A stretch of DNA of 55,649 nucleotides from Dichomitus squalens LYAD-421 SS1. Its lineage: Eukaryota; Basidiomycota; Agaricomycetes; Polyporales; Polyporaceae. The first letter of the stretch is position 1; the number at the start of each line of letters is the position of its first letter. Shown here in pieces: positions 11,037 through 20,879 of the stretch. The stretch covers positions 266,605-322,253 of the forward strand of contig NW_006766916.1 in assembly GCF_000275845.1 (NCBI RefSeq), given 5' to 3'. A model generated the notes under the pieces. The model worked only from the letters and a program-made list of their open reading frames with translations, searched no databases and was not told the DNA's origin. A program made the position numbers and the translations under genes.

Positions 11037-11687
11037 CGATTGTCGTGAAAATGCAGATTGGGGATGCCCAGCTGCTGAAGTCCACTTTAATATCCATACT
11101 GGTAGCACGAGTCCTGAGGACGTTGGATAGTTTTAGTATTGAGTCGCGGTGACAAGAACTGTCTAGTAAGAATCAGAATGGGTCAGCGCCACAAGGGCAG
11201 CTGTGCGACGGATTGTCGCAACGAGTCGAGACTTTGCGAGAACAGTCTAGTACAGGCGCCCGTGAGGGCTTTCAGTGACGAATGCGGAAGGTTGACCAAA
11301 TAAGCGTCATCTCCGGCACCCGGCAACGTCTCTGCCGGCTTGCCACGCTGCAGCCTCCAGCGACCCGCACCCCGTTTGCAACCTCCGCAACGTTCAAATG
11401 GGCTCAGGCGATTCGCGAACGACATTCTCCAGATATCGATGTAATCTTCCGGTTCGTGCTACGGTGCTGTATCCCTTTTCTTTCAGACTGCACCGTTCGA
11501 ATCAAATGACATGCCTTGGCGACACCTCGACACGCGGCGCTGCTACGAAGTCCTGTAAGACGTACGACAGTTTCTACGATGTTCGTTGTCGGTGAATGCT
11601 CGTCACATATGACGCCATCATTCAGGGACGTGCCACGCAGTGAACAGTCTGGAACTTAGCATCGTCAAGTACGGATCCCCGCTCTGT

Positions 11688-11700
11688 TTCTGGAACTTTC
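11688..11700 (+). promoter_or_regulatory. Heat-shock element (three perfect alternating units)
   Basis: TTCtgGAActTTC: three inverted 3-bp units with exact 2-bp spacing, the consensus trimer site for heat-shock factor Hsf1. It lies 140 bp upstream of the sHSP-B start codon and about 35 bp upstream of an AT-rich TATA-like box (ATAAATA, 11734-11740). This supports direct heat induction of sHSP-B. Confidence 0.8.
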
Positions 11701-11733
11701 AGTGTTTGGATCATCTGGCCGCCTCAGGAGCAG

Positions 11734-11740
11734 ATAAATA
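11734..11740 (+). promoter_or_regulatory. TATA-like box of sHSP-B
   Basis: ATAAATA, 100 bp upstream of the ATG at 11840 and just downstream of the perfect heat-shock element. Position and composition fit a TATA box of an inducible fungal gene. Confidence 0.55.
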
Positions 11741-11839
11741 GCCCTCGTATCTCCCCCATGGTCCCCATAGACGAATTCGACTTCAGCAGCAGTAACAGTT
11801 CTCTCACCTTACGACCCTTTACGACTTTCACGACTCGAC

Positions 11840-12426
11840 ATGGCGCTTACCTTCTTCACCGAGCCTTTCTACTCCCTCTCCGACTTCGACCGTCTCTTCG
11901 ATGAGGCGTTCAACGCCCGCGCGTTCTCACCATCGCTCACACAGCGCGGCCAGAACGAGAACTCTGTGTCCAGGCCCCTCCGACCTAGGTAGGTAGCTGA
12001 AGTGCCGCTAGGTCGTCGTGCCTTGGACGCTGACAGTAACGTCTGTAGGATGGACCTGCACGAGGACAAGGAGAAGAACCTCGTGACAGCTACCTTCGAG
12101 CTTCCCGGCCTCACCAAGGAGAACGTCAGCATCGACGTCCGGGATAGCGTTCTCAACGTCTCCGGAGAGTCGATCATCTCCAGCGAGCACGACGAGCAGG
12201 GTTACGCTGTCCGCGAGCGGCGGTTCGGCAAGTTCTCCAGATCGTTGCCATTACCCCAGGGTATCAAGGTAAGCTATTTGCATGCTCAACCATAGGGAGG
12301 ACATGAATAGTGACGTCGAATGCGCAGCCCGAGGAGATCAAGGCGACGATGGAGAACGGTGTTCTGACGGTGACGTTCCCGCGGACGACACCTGAGCAGG
12401 CCCCGAAGAAGATCACGATCGCTTGA
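11840..12426 (+). CDS. Small heat-shock protein (HSP20/alpha-crystallin family), sHSP-B
   Basis: Exons 11840-11988, 12049-12268 and 12328-12426 join in phases 2 and 0 to 155 aa. Paralogue of sHSP-A with the same three-exon layout and a near-identical alpha-crystallin domain: DLHEDKEKNLVTATFELPG, DSVLNVSGES, RRFGKFSRSLPLPQGIK, ATMENGVLTVTFPR, then a tail ending KKITIA that carries the I-x-I-like anchor. The N-terminal arm (MALTFFTEPFYSLSDFDRLF) keeps the FDRLFDEAF motif but differs otherwise, which usually changes oligomer size and client choice. The strong heat-shock element and TATA-like box upstream predict heat induction. It is transcribed away from sHSP-A. Role as a cytosolic holdase is from family knowledge. 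Confidence 0.93.
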
Positions 12427-13195
12427 GGCCTGTTCGTTTCGTTTTGTGACACGCTTCGTTCTGTTTTGTCACCTTGTCGTATTGTACTTGCTGGTGCAAT
12501 TTGAATCTCGTTTCCGGTACATACTTTTGGTTGCAAGACCAAAGGACGTCGTACAGTTGACAGTCTTGAACCCCTAGTGATATTATGGGAAACAATTGCT
12601 AATCCACGTCGGAAAATAGTGCAGCCTCGCAGCCAAGTTCAGAATAGGTTGCGATTGACGTCTATCGAAGTCGGCCCTCTATATATTGGGCTCGAATCAT
12701 GGCAGTCATGGCGATATGAAGCTCGTCTTGCGCAAGAATTGCGATGTGGCAAACCTGAATCTGTAGAAGAGGCACCCTAGGCGCCGAACATCGCGGCCAT
12801 TGCTTCGCAATGGCCCGGGCCATATTCTGGGAACGGTCTGAAATGGCTCTCTCTAGTCGTGGCGGAATCGCTTTGGAGATGCTAGTATCTTTTCTCACAT
12901 CTACGTACGGGCTGATTGAAATAATTAAGTAATTTGAGTCCCCTTGGCCGGCCATCCCTCGTGCCTCGTGTGAGTTCCGTCTGCCAACAGCAGTTCCATC
13001 ATGTCCCCGGCTATTGATCTCAGCGACCACCAGACATCCTAGTTGATCTACTTCATCTATTGGGCTCTGTTCTCGGATCTCCCCACCAGATTTTGGCAGG
13101 CTCTCGTAGTGTCTGTATGTTACATATCCACATCCCTGCAGATGGTTGAGACAATTCCTCTTCCCCACTCTATCTCGGACTGCCGGCAGCCCACA
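12427..13195. other. Intergenic between sHSP-B and 7-TM protein A
   Basis: Contains the 3' end of sHSP-B (T-rich from 12430) and the 5' region of the next gene. I see no gene, repeat or RNA in it. A second in-frame ATG for the downstream gene at about 13142 is possible but gives a polar, unconvincing leader. Confidence 0.5.
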
Positions 13196-14265
13196 ATGTC
13201 AGATACTTCGCCTCCTTTTGTTCTTCAACAAACCGTTGAAGGGGGACTGAAGTTTCTGATGCTCGGGACTGTACTCTCTTCTTTCTTGATACCAATAGCA
13301 ATCATGCTATTTTACTTCTCGACAGCTCGTTTGAGACGACAACCTCTCTTCATCTTGAATTTTCTAGCTATCCTCCTAGGCATAGCTCAAGGCGTGCTCA
13401 ATTTCTACAGCGCAGTAAGTCTACGTATGCTTCCTTCCTGTTATTCCACTTGGGAACCGGAGTATACTGAGAGGCAATGTTAGACAAGTGGAATGCTGCA
13501 CAACGCGAACATTTCCACCCTGGATAGCGCACTTTGCGTTGCTCTTGATGTGTTTGTCCCGCTCTGCGCAGAGACAGTCCTCATCCTCAGAGTCTTGGCT
13601 GTCTACCCCCCTCGCCTCCTCCCTCGATTCCAATGCTTCATCTTGTATGGGTCGATAGTCCTTCTCAAGGTTGGGCGCGTTGTGAATGTGACGTACGTGA
13701 TCTACCGGATGGTTCGGGGGCCTAGTGAGCAGGCGGCCCTGGTTCTGGCGGAGTTCGTTTGGCATTTGCCAAACGCGAAGCTGGAGTATATCCTACAGCT
13801 CGTAGACGACACGTAGGTCACAAGAGGCGGAATGCTGAATGTGAGATTCTGACCCCCGTCCATTTTCTCCAGGCTCGTTTCCGGTCTCTTTTTATACAAG
13901 ATACACACGAAAACACATGAGGTTGCAAGCGATCGACACCATGAGTCTGGTATCCGACGTGCCCGGGGTGAGCGCCTCCGTTCCACACGGCTCATCGCTT
14001 TCCTTCTCCCCCCCAACTGACTGCGGCCGTGATGCCAGATATGTACCTCTTCCGACGCCTGAAGACTCTTTTCTGGATCTCTGTTTGCAACTTCGTTTTC
14101 CCCGTGGTCCTCAATGTCGTCCAGCTGGTGCTGATTTTGGGTAACGGCGAGTTCGAGCGTGGGATCCTCGTTCAATTGGTGAACAACTACATCACGATCA
14201 TCGGCGTCCTCCTCGCTACCATCTGGGCATCCAGTTCTCAATGGCAGGAAGAAGAGGCGGCGTGA
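13196..14265 (+). CDS. Seven-transmembrane protein A (paralogue array, family unnamed)
   Basis: Exons 13196-13414, 13484-13812, 13873-13967 and 14039-14265 (intron phases 0, 2, 1) encode 289 aa. Seven hydrophobic segments: LKFLMLGTVLSSFLIPIAIM, LFILNFLAILLGIAQGVL, DVFVPLCAETVLILRVLAVY, CFILYGSIVLLKVGRVVNVT, LVSGLFLYKI, LFWISVCNFVFPVVLNVVQL and LVNNYITIIGVLLATIWASS. Shared family marks are R(R)QPLFILN after TM1, VYPPR after TM3, LQL.DD at the second intron, and L.TLFWI..CNFVFPV then YI.I.GVLLATIW in the last exon. The C-terminal tail is very short (SSQWQEEEAA) compared with paralogues B and D. It resembles a fungal surface receptor or transporter-like protein in topology only. I know no function for the family and no G-protein-coupling motif is visible. 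Confidence 0.82.
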
Positions 14266-15304
14266 TGAATGCCGAGGCAGGCTACACAACAGCCGCTCAC
14301 TGCCTCACAGTCTGCACAGCCCTTGGATATGGGAGATTCACTGATCTGACAGCGGTAGAATTCTGCTCCTGCGTTGAATGATTCGTCATCTAGGATAGAT
14401 GAGTGGATGTATGTTATTGCAGATCCTTCTGTATTTTCGGACATGACGGGAGTTCTCCTGCTTCAGATGGCAGCTCAGAGAAACTGTAGGAATTGCAGAT
14501 AGGCAGGTTTCCTAAAGCATAGGCTCGAATGTCCCGTTCTCTATATGTGTCGAAATACAACGTCGACTCGTGAGTGATTGATGGGCAACCTGCGCCTGGA
14601 TATGCGTACTTAACGCGGAGTAGAGCGGGGCATATCCTCTTCCGTAATATCACGGCTTCATCACTCCCTCCATATCGGTCATACAACCTCATGCCCGGCC
14701 AACACCGAGCCCCCTTCGAAGCTGGAATGATGATCATTTTTACCGCCTTGCAGTGCATGACCTAACTACGGCGACAGATGAGACGCGTACGTGTATTACC
14801 GGATTCAAGTGATTCGTCGGCTGATCTCCCTCTAGACAGATTCAGGTAGTAGTTATCGATAAACCTGATGTGTCTTCTGTTGGGACAGAGTATTACCATG
14901 TAAACCTCATGTTCTGCGACGGAGTGCTATAGATACAATGATTCATTTGCTGTTTGTATACTGCGGCTCGTGTTTTCACACAACGCGTACAGCCTCCCCA
15001 ACCCTTCTGACCCATCTTCAAAATCTCTTTATAACCACAGCTCATACCATAGGTCTCCCTGATACTGCAGACCCCCCAGAAACGTCAGCCCTACCCGGAT
15101 CACGGATGTCAATGTGCCCTACCGGACAAGGCGCATGTCGAGGTGAGTACAATTGTCAAAGATGAAGCGGGATAAGTTTCCCACTATCGGCACATACAAC
15201 ATACTAAACATACCTTTGGCGGCGTTTCCTTCTGAGTAGGCTTGACCCGCTGTGTAGGGCAGGATACCCCAGGAGTCCATAACACCTCAGGTACATTTAC
15301 GATA
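14266..15304. other. Intergenic, no feature seen
   Basis: About 1 kb downstream of 7-TM A and upstream of the Kre9-like pseudogene. Short frames on both strands, none with recognisable features. No repeat was noticed. Confidence 0.45.
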
Positions 15305-15837
15305 ATGCACCACCACACAATACACAATCTACTTACCGTCACACTGTTATGCATTCATCTCCATGCTACAGCTGGTTCAGAAAGTACTCGCACACCCGGC
15401 AATGATCCCTTAGCAATTACTACGCCGGATCCAGGCCCAAGTGAATGCGAGCCCGTCACCTTCACATGGTCCGGCGGACAACCCCCTTTCACACTCCAAC
15501 TTCGTGATATGAGTAATACCATTCTACAAACATTCTGAAACCAACAATGCTCTTCACTTGACTGGGGTTATGTCAATATTACAGCTCATACAGAGCTCTA
15601 CATCCTATTGACTGATGTGAGCGCCGACAACGTGACCTCCAACCCTTTCACAATTCAGCCCGATTCAAACTCGTGCGGGGTCAAGAGTGTTGGCGTGCAA
15701 GCGCCGACAAAGTCTCGAGAATGTTGGGTTTCGTACCTGAGCGCCTGCAGGTGCCTGCGCCCACATGGCGAGCTTATCGCCCGCCACCATCAGTCGCAGG
15801 CGCTCCCCGTCGCTCACTTATACCGACGTTCGTGTCG

Positions 15838-15874
15838 ACCAGTGCCTCAGTCTTTTCCCCACTGAGGCACTGGT
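15838..15874. repeat. Perfect 14-bp-stem hairpin inside the Kre9-like pseudogene
   Basis: ACCAGTGCCTCAGT (15838-15851), 9-nt loop CTTTTCCCC, then ACTGAGGCACTGGT (15861-15874), an exact inverted repeat. The loop plus most of the right arm recurs at 15964-15990, where the left arm is cut to 6 bp. Each block is near an ATTACATTAG word (15935-15944, 15991-16000). Confidence 0.85.
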
Positions 15875-15963
15875 GAGCCCTCTAGATATTCTATGCTGTA
15901 TGCCCATATGTACTGACCATGTCCTCGCCATGTAGATTACATTAGGTACCTAGTTATACAATA

Positions 15964-15990
15964 CTCAGTCTTTTCCCCACTGAGGCACTG
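15964..15990. repeat. Second, truncated copy of the hairpin
   Basis: CTCAGTCTTTTCCCCACTGAGGCACTG repeats 15846-15872 exactly, including the loop, but lacks the outer left arm. It looks like a local duplication carried together with ATTACATTAG. Confidence 0.8.
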
Positions 15991-16798
15991 ATTACATTAG
16001 ATCCTACCGTAGTCGGCTCGTAACCCCGTCAATAAAGAGCCGTTCCTATACCTCTTCTGCAGGTACTGTTCAGGTTTCTAGGTTCAGACTCCTGCTGACC
16101 ATAGGTTTACTGCGATCAAGTATCCTCCATGCCGGTGTTGTCTGTCCAGACAACTTCCATGAGCAGTACCACTATGCCTCCATCACCAGCCCAAACCATT
16201 AACAACTCTTCCGCCGTTGTTCTCCATAAGGGAGAGATTTTTGGGCTTGTTTTTGGTTGTCTTGCCTTCGTTCTTTTAGCTGTCAAAGTTGGCATCTGCG
16301 TTGTGCATAGGCATAGGAGACGCACAGAGTCGTCGAATACTCATGCGTCATATTCTCACAACCCGGGTGAGTCTGCACGCCTCGTCGTCAGTTGAAGGCT
16401 TACCGAATCGCTCTGGAAAAGATGCAGCATCCGTCTCTCCATCATCTACGAGCGCGTCCAGCGTATCTGAGCTGGAACCCGACGAGTTGCCTGTAGTCTG
16501 GAAACAGGAGTTGTTTGCTCGTAACCGCCGTCAAGAGCGATCTCTACTGCCCCTCTCCTTCCCAGCTGCTGTTCGACGACAAACTCGCATATCCGTGATG
16601 TCTTTCTTCTCCAGGAGATCCGGGGACAGCGTCAAGGAGAGCCTTGGAGCTTCCGGATGCAAGGAGATCTCCGGGAGCCAGACACGAGCCCTTCGTGATG
16701 CTCTGGGCCCGCATTCTTCCATACACAGTTCTCTACACGCCAGCGCGAACACGGGAAGCCGGGAAGAAGAATCGGAGATGGCGTCCTCGATCGCTTAA

Positions 16799-18229
16799 AG
16801 CGGCCATGATCACTCGTGAATTCATGCACCATGGCCATAATGCCATCTTAATGCTGGTCTCAAGAGTATTTGTACAAGGGAAGGATATTCCTGCAGAGGA
16901 TTCATGATGCACTATGGCGATGAGAATACCCCTGACCTGGGAAACGGACCCATGAAAGTACTTACATAGGACTTAGTAGGACAGCATTGGACCTTGAATG
17001 CATACTTACATATTACTGACACTGCTCATAGACATTGTGTAAGCGGACAAAGACAGAATCATGTACATGCCTGAGTCGGAGATACGAGACTAGATTATGT
17101 GCTACAATTTCTGGACAGTGATGTATCCACTCCAATATATGCTATTAAATTCCTCCTGAATTTTACAGAATCCATCTTCGCTTGCCTGAGAATTTCGAGA
17201 CGAAGCAACTCGACTGGGGAAGAAAAGAGGGTGTATTCTGGGACTATCGACTGTACAAGAGCTCTTCCCATTGAAACGATGCCGCAGGCAGTGGGGAGCG
17301 TTCATAGTGCTTGAATTCTGATTCAACTCTTATTTGAAGGGCCTCGATCCAGGGGCCCTAGCAGAAGTCATGTCTGTAGAAGGCTCAGTGATGGAATCCC
17401 AACGACCAAGTGCTTACAGCTGCCGCTGCAACTTTCGATATGGCGTCAATATTCATTTTTCAAATCCTATGCCGCTTGGATAGCTCAATCAAAGTCTCCG
17501 TCAAAATCGCATGCATCAAGGCAGCCTGCAACCATACGGACGTCATGAATGCTTCCTCCGTTGTTGAAACGACTCGGCATCAGGCTGTAAGCGCTAGAGT
17601 GTAAAAGAGTGCTGCTTGCTAGTGATAGGCCTGATATAAAGCTAACTGAAACTCTGCCGATGGCCATGGTACATTCCAGTCAAACCTTTATAGCCGTCTC
17701 CTAATAACGACGTTAAAGCCTCGCTGGATTAGCCTGACAGATGAGGCCTTTGCGCCCGCTCTGCATCGCCTCTGTCGGAGGAGCCAGAAGGCGTGAGAAC
17801 TCCGGTTCATTCGATGTCGAAGGATCGTCTGTGGCGTCTGCTGCCGTGCATGCTTCTCCATTCATGCCTGTGCAGCTCCGAACCAGTGTTACGGAAGTCC
17901 ACTGCTGGGTTCTCCGACGCAGGTTCAGCGGCACGGTAAAGGTCGTGGCGCGGTCTGTCCAGCTACAGTCATAACCATGTATATCTAAGTAATCTAATGG
18001 CTTATACGCGGTGAGTGCTCAGTCTGTACCAAGAGAGGCGATACGGGCGGCGACTGAGAGAACGGAGAAGTGTGTCTGATCTCCAGTCGTTCCCAGCATG
18101 CCTCCAGGAAGGTCGACCACACTCTTCTAACACCGGGCAATCTATCAAACTCAAGGACGGCCGTCACAGCGTATCCCAGCTCCTCAAAAACCATGTCATC
18201 TCCCTCCGATCCCCTCTATTCCCAGCACC
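16799..18229. other. Intergenic between the Kre9-like pseudogene and 7-TM protein B
   Basis: No convincing gene on either strand; frames are short and without domains. The last 200 bp form the 5' region of 7-TM B. An ATG at 18193 is out of frame with that gene. Confidence 0.45.
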
Positions 18230-19640
18230 ATGGCCGTGATAGCGATCCCTCCGCTCTCGGTCGCCCTCCCGGAGATGCGAGATGGCCTGACTCTGCTGGT
18301 CGTGGGCACTGTCTTCGCCTCTTTTCTGATTCCGGCGGCGATCCTGCTCTTCTTCTTCACTCGGCCTAGTAGTTGGGGGAGCCCACTGGTTCTCCTCAAT
18401 ATATGCGCTATCGTCCTTGGCCTGGTGCAGCAAAGTATCTTCATCTATGTCATCGTGAGTTCGCACGCGTGCGCTCTCCCCTATAGTCGCAAGTGCTGAT
18501 ATGGACGTACCCAACAGATCAAAACGACGACTATTCAAGCCGTGCCGACAGGCATCGTCATCGTCATCACTGCCATGGAGTTCCTGCTCCCCATATGTGT
18601 GCAAGCAATCCTTCTCATTCGGCTTGCCGCCGTCTATCGCCCGAGAGACCTTGCTCCGAAACTGTGCCTCGCCATATACATCCCAGTCGTCGCGTTCAAG
18701 GTCGCGCGGCTGGTGAACGCCGGCATAACCGTCCAGTATCTGCTATCACATATGCCAAACGATGCTGGTGTCATCGTCGCTGCCCAGATTGTTTGGGGCA
18801 CGAAGTACGTCAAGATCGAATGGTTTCTACAACTCTTCGATGACATGTACGTGAAGCTCTCCTGCATCGCTGGTTGTGCGTACGCTGACGTCCTGTCTAG
18901 GTTCGTCTCTGGACTGTTCGTCTATAGGCTTTACAGCCACATCAAGGACAAGAGTAGCGCACAAGGTACTGCCAACACCATGAGGTCTAACCACCATTAC
19001 GTCTGACGCTAACATGTGTACGAAAGACTCCTGGGGCGACCGTTTCCGCACCCTCTTCTACATCTTCGTCTCCAACTTCATCTTCCCCATCATCTTCAAC
19101 ATTGCCGAAATCGCTGTCATCTTCTACGACACGAACTTCTTGCACGGACTCGTCGTCGTCACCGTGAACTGCTACGTCACCATCCTCGGCGTTCTCCTCG
19201 CTACGATCTGGGGCCAAGGCTCCGCAAGGGGCACCCTTCCCGCTCTCGCCGGCGCGAAGGAAGGACACAAGTCTACAGCCATGACCACCTTGCGGTTCGC
19301 GTCGCGCAACGCGCCGAACGCGGGAGGCCAGACGTCGCAGGACGCAGACGACGAGTTCGGATTCAGCGAGGACGAGTCGATGCCATCCATGAAGATGGAG
19401 AGCAGCACGAGGGGCTCCGATTCGATCACACAGGGCTCCATGGGGGAGGAGGTCCAGGAGAAGCGACTGTCTGCGTCCAGCACGGGACGGCCGACAGTAC
19501 GGACTCGGACGACGCTTCGCGAGTCTGTGACGGCCGTCAATGTACAGGAGCGTACAGACCCGCCTACCCCCGTGTCGGTCTACGCGTCCGATCCAGAGTC
19601 GTTCCACACCGCAGCGGACGCCATGTACGATGCGGTATAA
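18230..19640 (+). CDS. Seven-transmembrane protein B (paralogue array)
   Basis: Exons 18230-18454, 18518-18846, 18901-18965 and 19027-19640 (phases 0, 2, 1) encode 410 aa. Exon 2 is exactly 329 nt, the same as in paralogue A. Seven hydrophobic segments are in the same places, including LTLLVVGTVFASFLIPAAIL, GIVIVITAMEFLLPICVQAI, LFYIFVSNFIFPIIFNIAEI and VNCYVTILGVLLATIWGQ. Unlike A it carries a long cytoplasmic-type tail of about 130 residues, rich in Ser/Thr and acid (DDEFGFSEDESMPS, TTLRESVTAV), a plausible phosphorylation region. The third-intron acceptor (GTACGAAAG) is weak but the only one that keeps the frame. The gene is GC-rich in the last exon. Function unknown; topology suggests plasma-membrane sensing or transport, which is inference. 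Confidence 0.82.
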
Positions 19641-20879
19641 TGCAATAAAGGACATTGTCCCACGACGGGATTGCTCTACTGGTCCCAGCAATTTTTTGTG
19701 CATACCGTACTCAGATGTGTAGTTATTGTTAAATGTAATCAGAAGTCATAGGATACGTCGTCCGACATTGAATGCACCACATCCCATGAGAACGTTTCGG
19801 AACCGGTGACACTGCATATGAGGAGGACTGTACAGACTTCCATCATATTGGTAGAAGGGCTGATAGAGACGATCGCGCTTAGCGACGTAGCCTCGTGGAA
19901 GGCACGATGTGTCTCTCGCAGCGATGTGACCATGGCCAGGTTCTCATCGTCCTGCTCGACAACGTCACCGGACTACGGCGTCGTCGCGCACTAGCGCAAC
20001 GTCTTCTCTGCCACGGCATGGTCACACTTCCTGCTATGGCTGGGATCATCTCGCCCTCCACGTTGCTTCGCGCAGGGATGGGAGGAAGAGAACCGGCGGA
20101 AGGGAACAGGTACGAAGATCGTACACACCACGTTACGCATTTATCTCGCCTGCCATCCTCTACCCTCCCACACCCTCCGCAACGCGTATACTGAAGGAGA
20201 CCGCAAACATGATGAAAGACGGACTCACCCTCCGACTAGTTTGTTGACATCGTGCCCATTGTCGCGTTGGCCACTGTGTGCAGCCGCACCGCGCTCTCCG
20301 AGCTGGCTCGCCTCCGTAACCCTTCTTTAGTCGCGGCGTACTCCATCAGGTGCTCCATGACGTGGTCTGAAGTTGTGCGCGCGGGGACCTTGCGCCGCTA
20401 AAATTGCAGAGCAATTTGCTCGCCGTGTGATAGGGTCTTGAGGTGAGGTGAGAGGCGTAATGGCAACTTGAGAAAAGAATATGGCGCGATAGGAGAAGCA
20501 AAGGGGTACTCTGTGTAGTGGTGTCCGCGGTTCTATGTAGTGGCCGGTCAGAGCTTCCTAGTAGTGAGCGAGGAGGGTTCTCGCTGTTTTCCGCTAGTGT
20601 TGCAGGCCGAGATGGCAAAAGCTCAACAGCGATAGCTGCCTTAGTTCAGCGAGCGTGGACATTCCGTGAGGTCCTAGCAGGTGGCGATGTGGCGGGAGGA
20701 AGCAAGTTTGGAGTTGCTCGCGATACAGGCAGCTGTTGGCGCTGTGTTGGCGCCCTTCCGGACGATATGCCCGATACGTTCTTCGGCTCACCAGTACAGG
20801 AGTCATGTTGAATTATCTTCAATAAGTATACCCGGGCAGACAAACAAACGAAGCAAGCCTATATCATCCGATTCCAGCC
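19641..20879. other. Convergent 3' region between 7-TM B and Cys-rich TM protein 1
   Basis: Two genes end toward each other across this stretch. No gene is seen inside. From about 20715 the sequence belongs to the left copy of the segmental duplication. Confidence 0.5.

Larger units (their letters stand above)
10983..11839. promoter_or_regulatory. Divergent promoter region of the two sHSP genes
   Basis: 857 bp between the two divergent ATGs. Sites are annotated separately where convincing. A TTCgcGAA pair (11412-11419) is a partial heat-shock element near the midpoint. No coding frame inside looks real. Confidence 0.6.
15305..16798 (+). pseudogene. Decayed Kre9/KNH-like secreted single-TM protein
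   Basis: Starts with a signal peptide (HNLLTVTLLCIHLHATAG). A Kre9/KNH-like beta domain with the family core CEPVTFTWSGGQPPFTL follows, then, after an in-frame TGA at 15536-15538, the rest of the domain in the same frame (SLDWGYVNITAHTELYILLT, NPFTIQPDSNSC). Next is about 400 bp of non-coding sequence with a duplicated hairpin. After it come a Ser/Thr-rich stalk and one TM helix (EIFGLVFGCLAFVLLAVKVGICV) with a basic stop-transfer HRHRRR at 16129-16370. A Ser-rich cytoplasmic tail is in another frame (about 16390-16798). The TM and tail frames would be reconciled only by excising 25 nt (GTGAGT...TCAG, 16367-16391), too short for a normal fungal intron. Related intact proteins are thought to be wall-associated or wall-sensing. 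I judge it a pseudogene. Confidence 0.65.

Noticed and set aside
11493..11503. GTTCGAATC resembling a tRNA B box
   Set aside because: No matching A box or acceptor-stem pairing around it, so no tRNA call.
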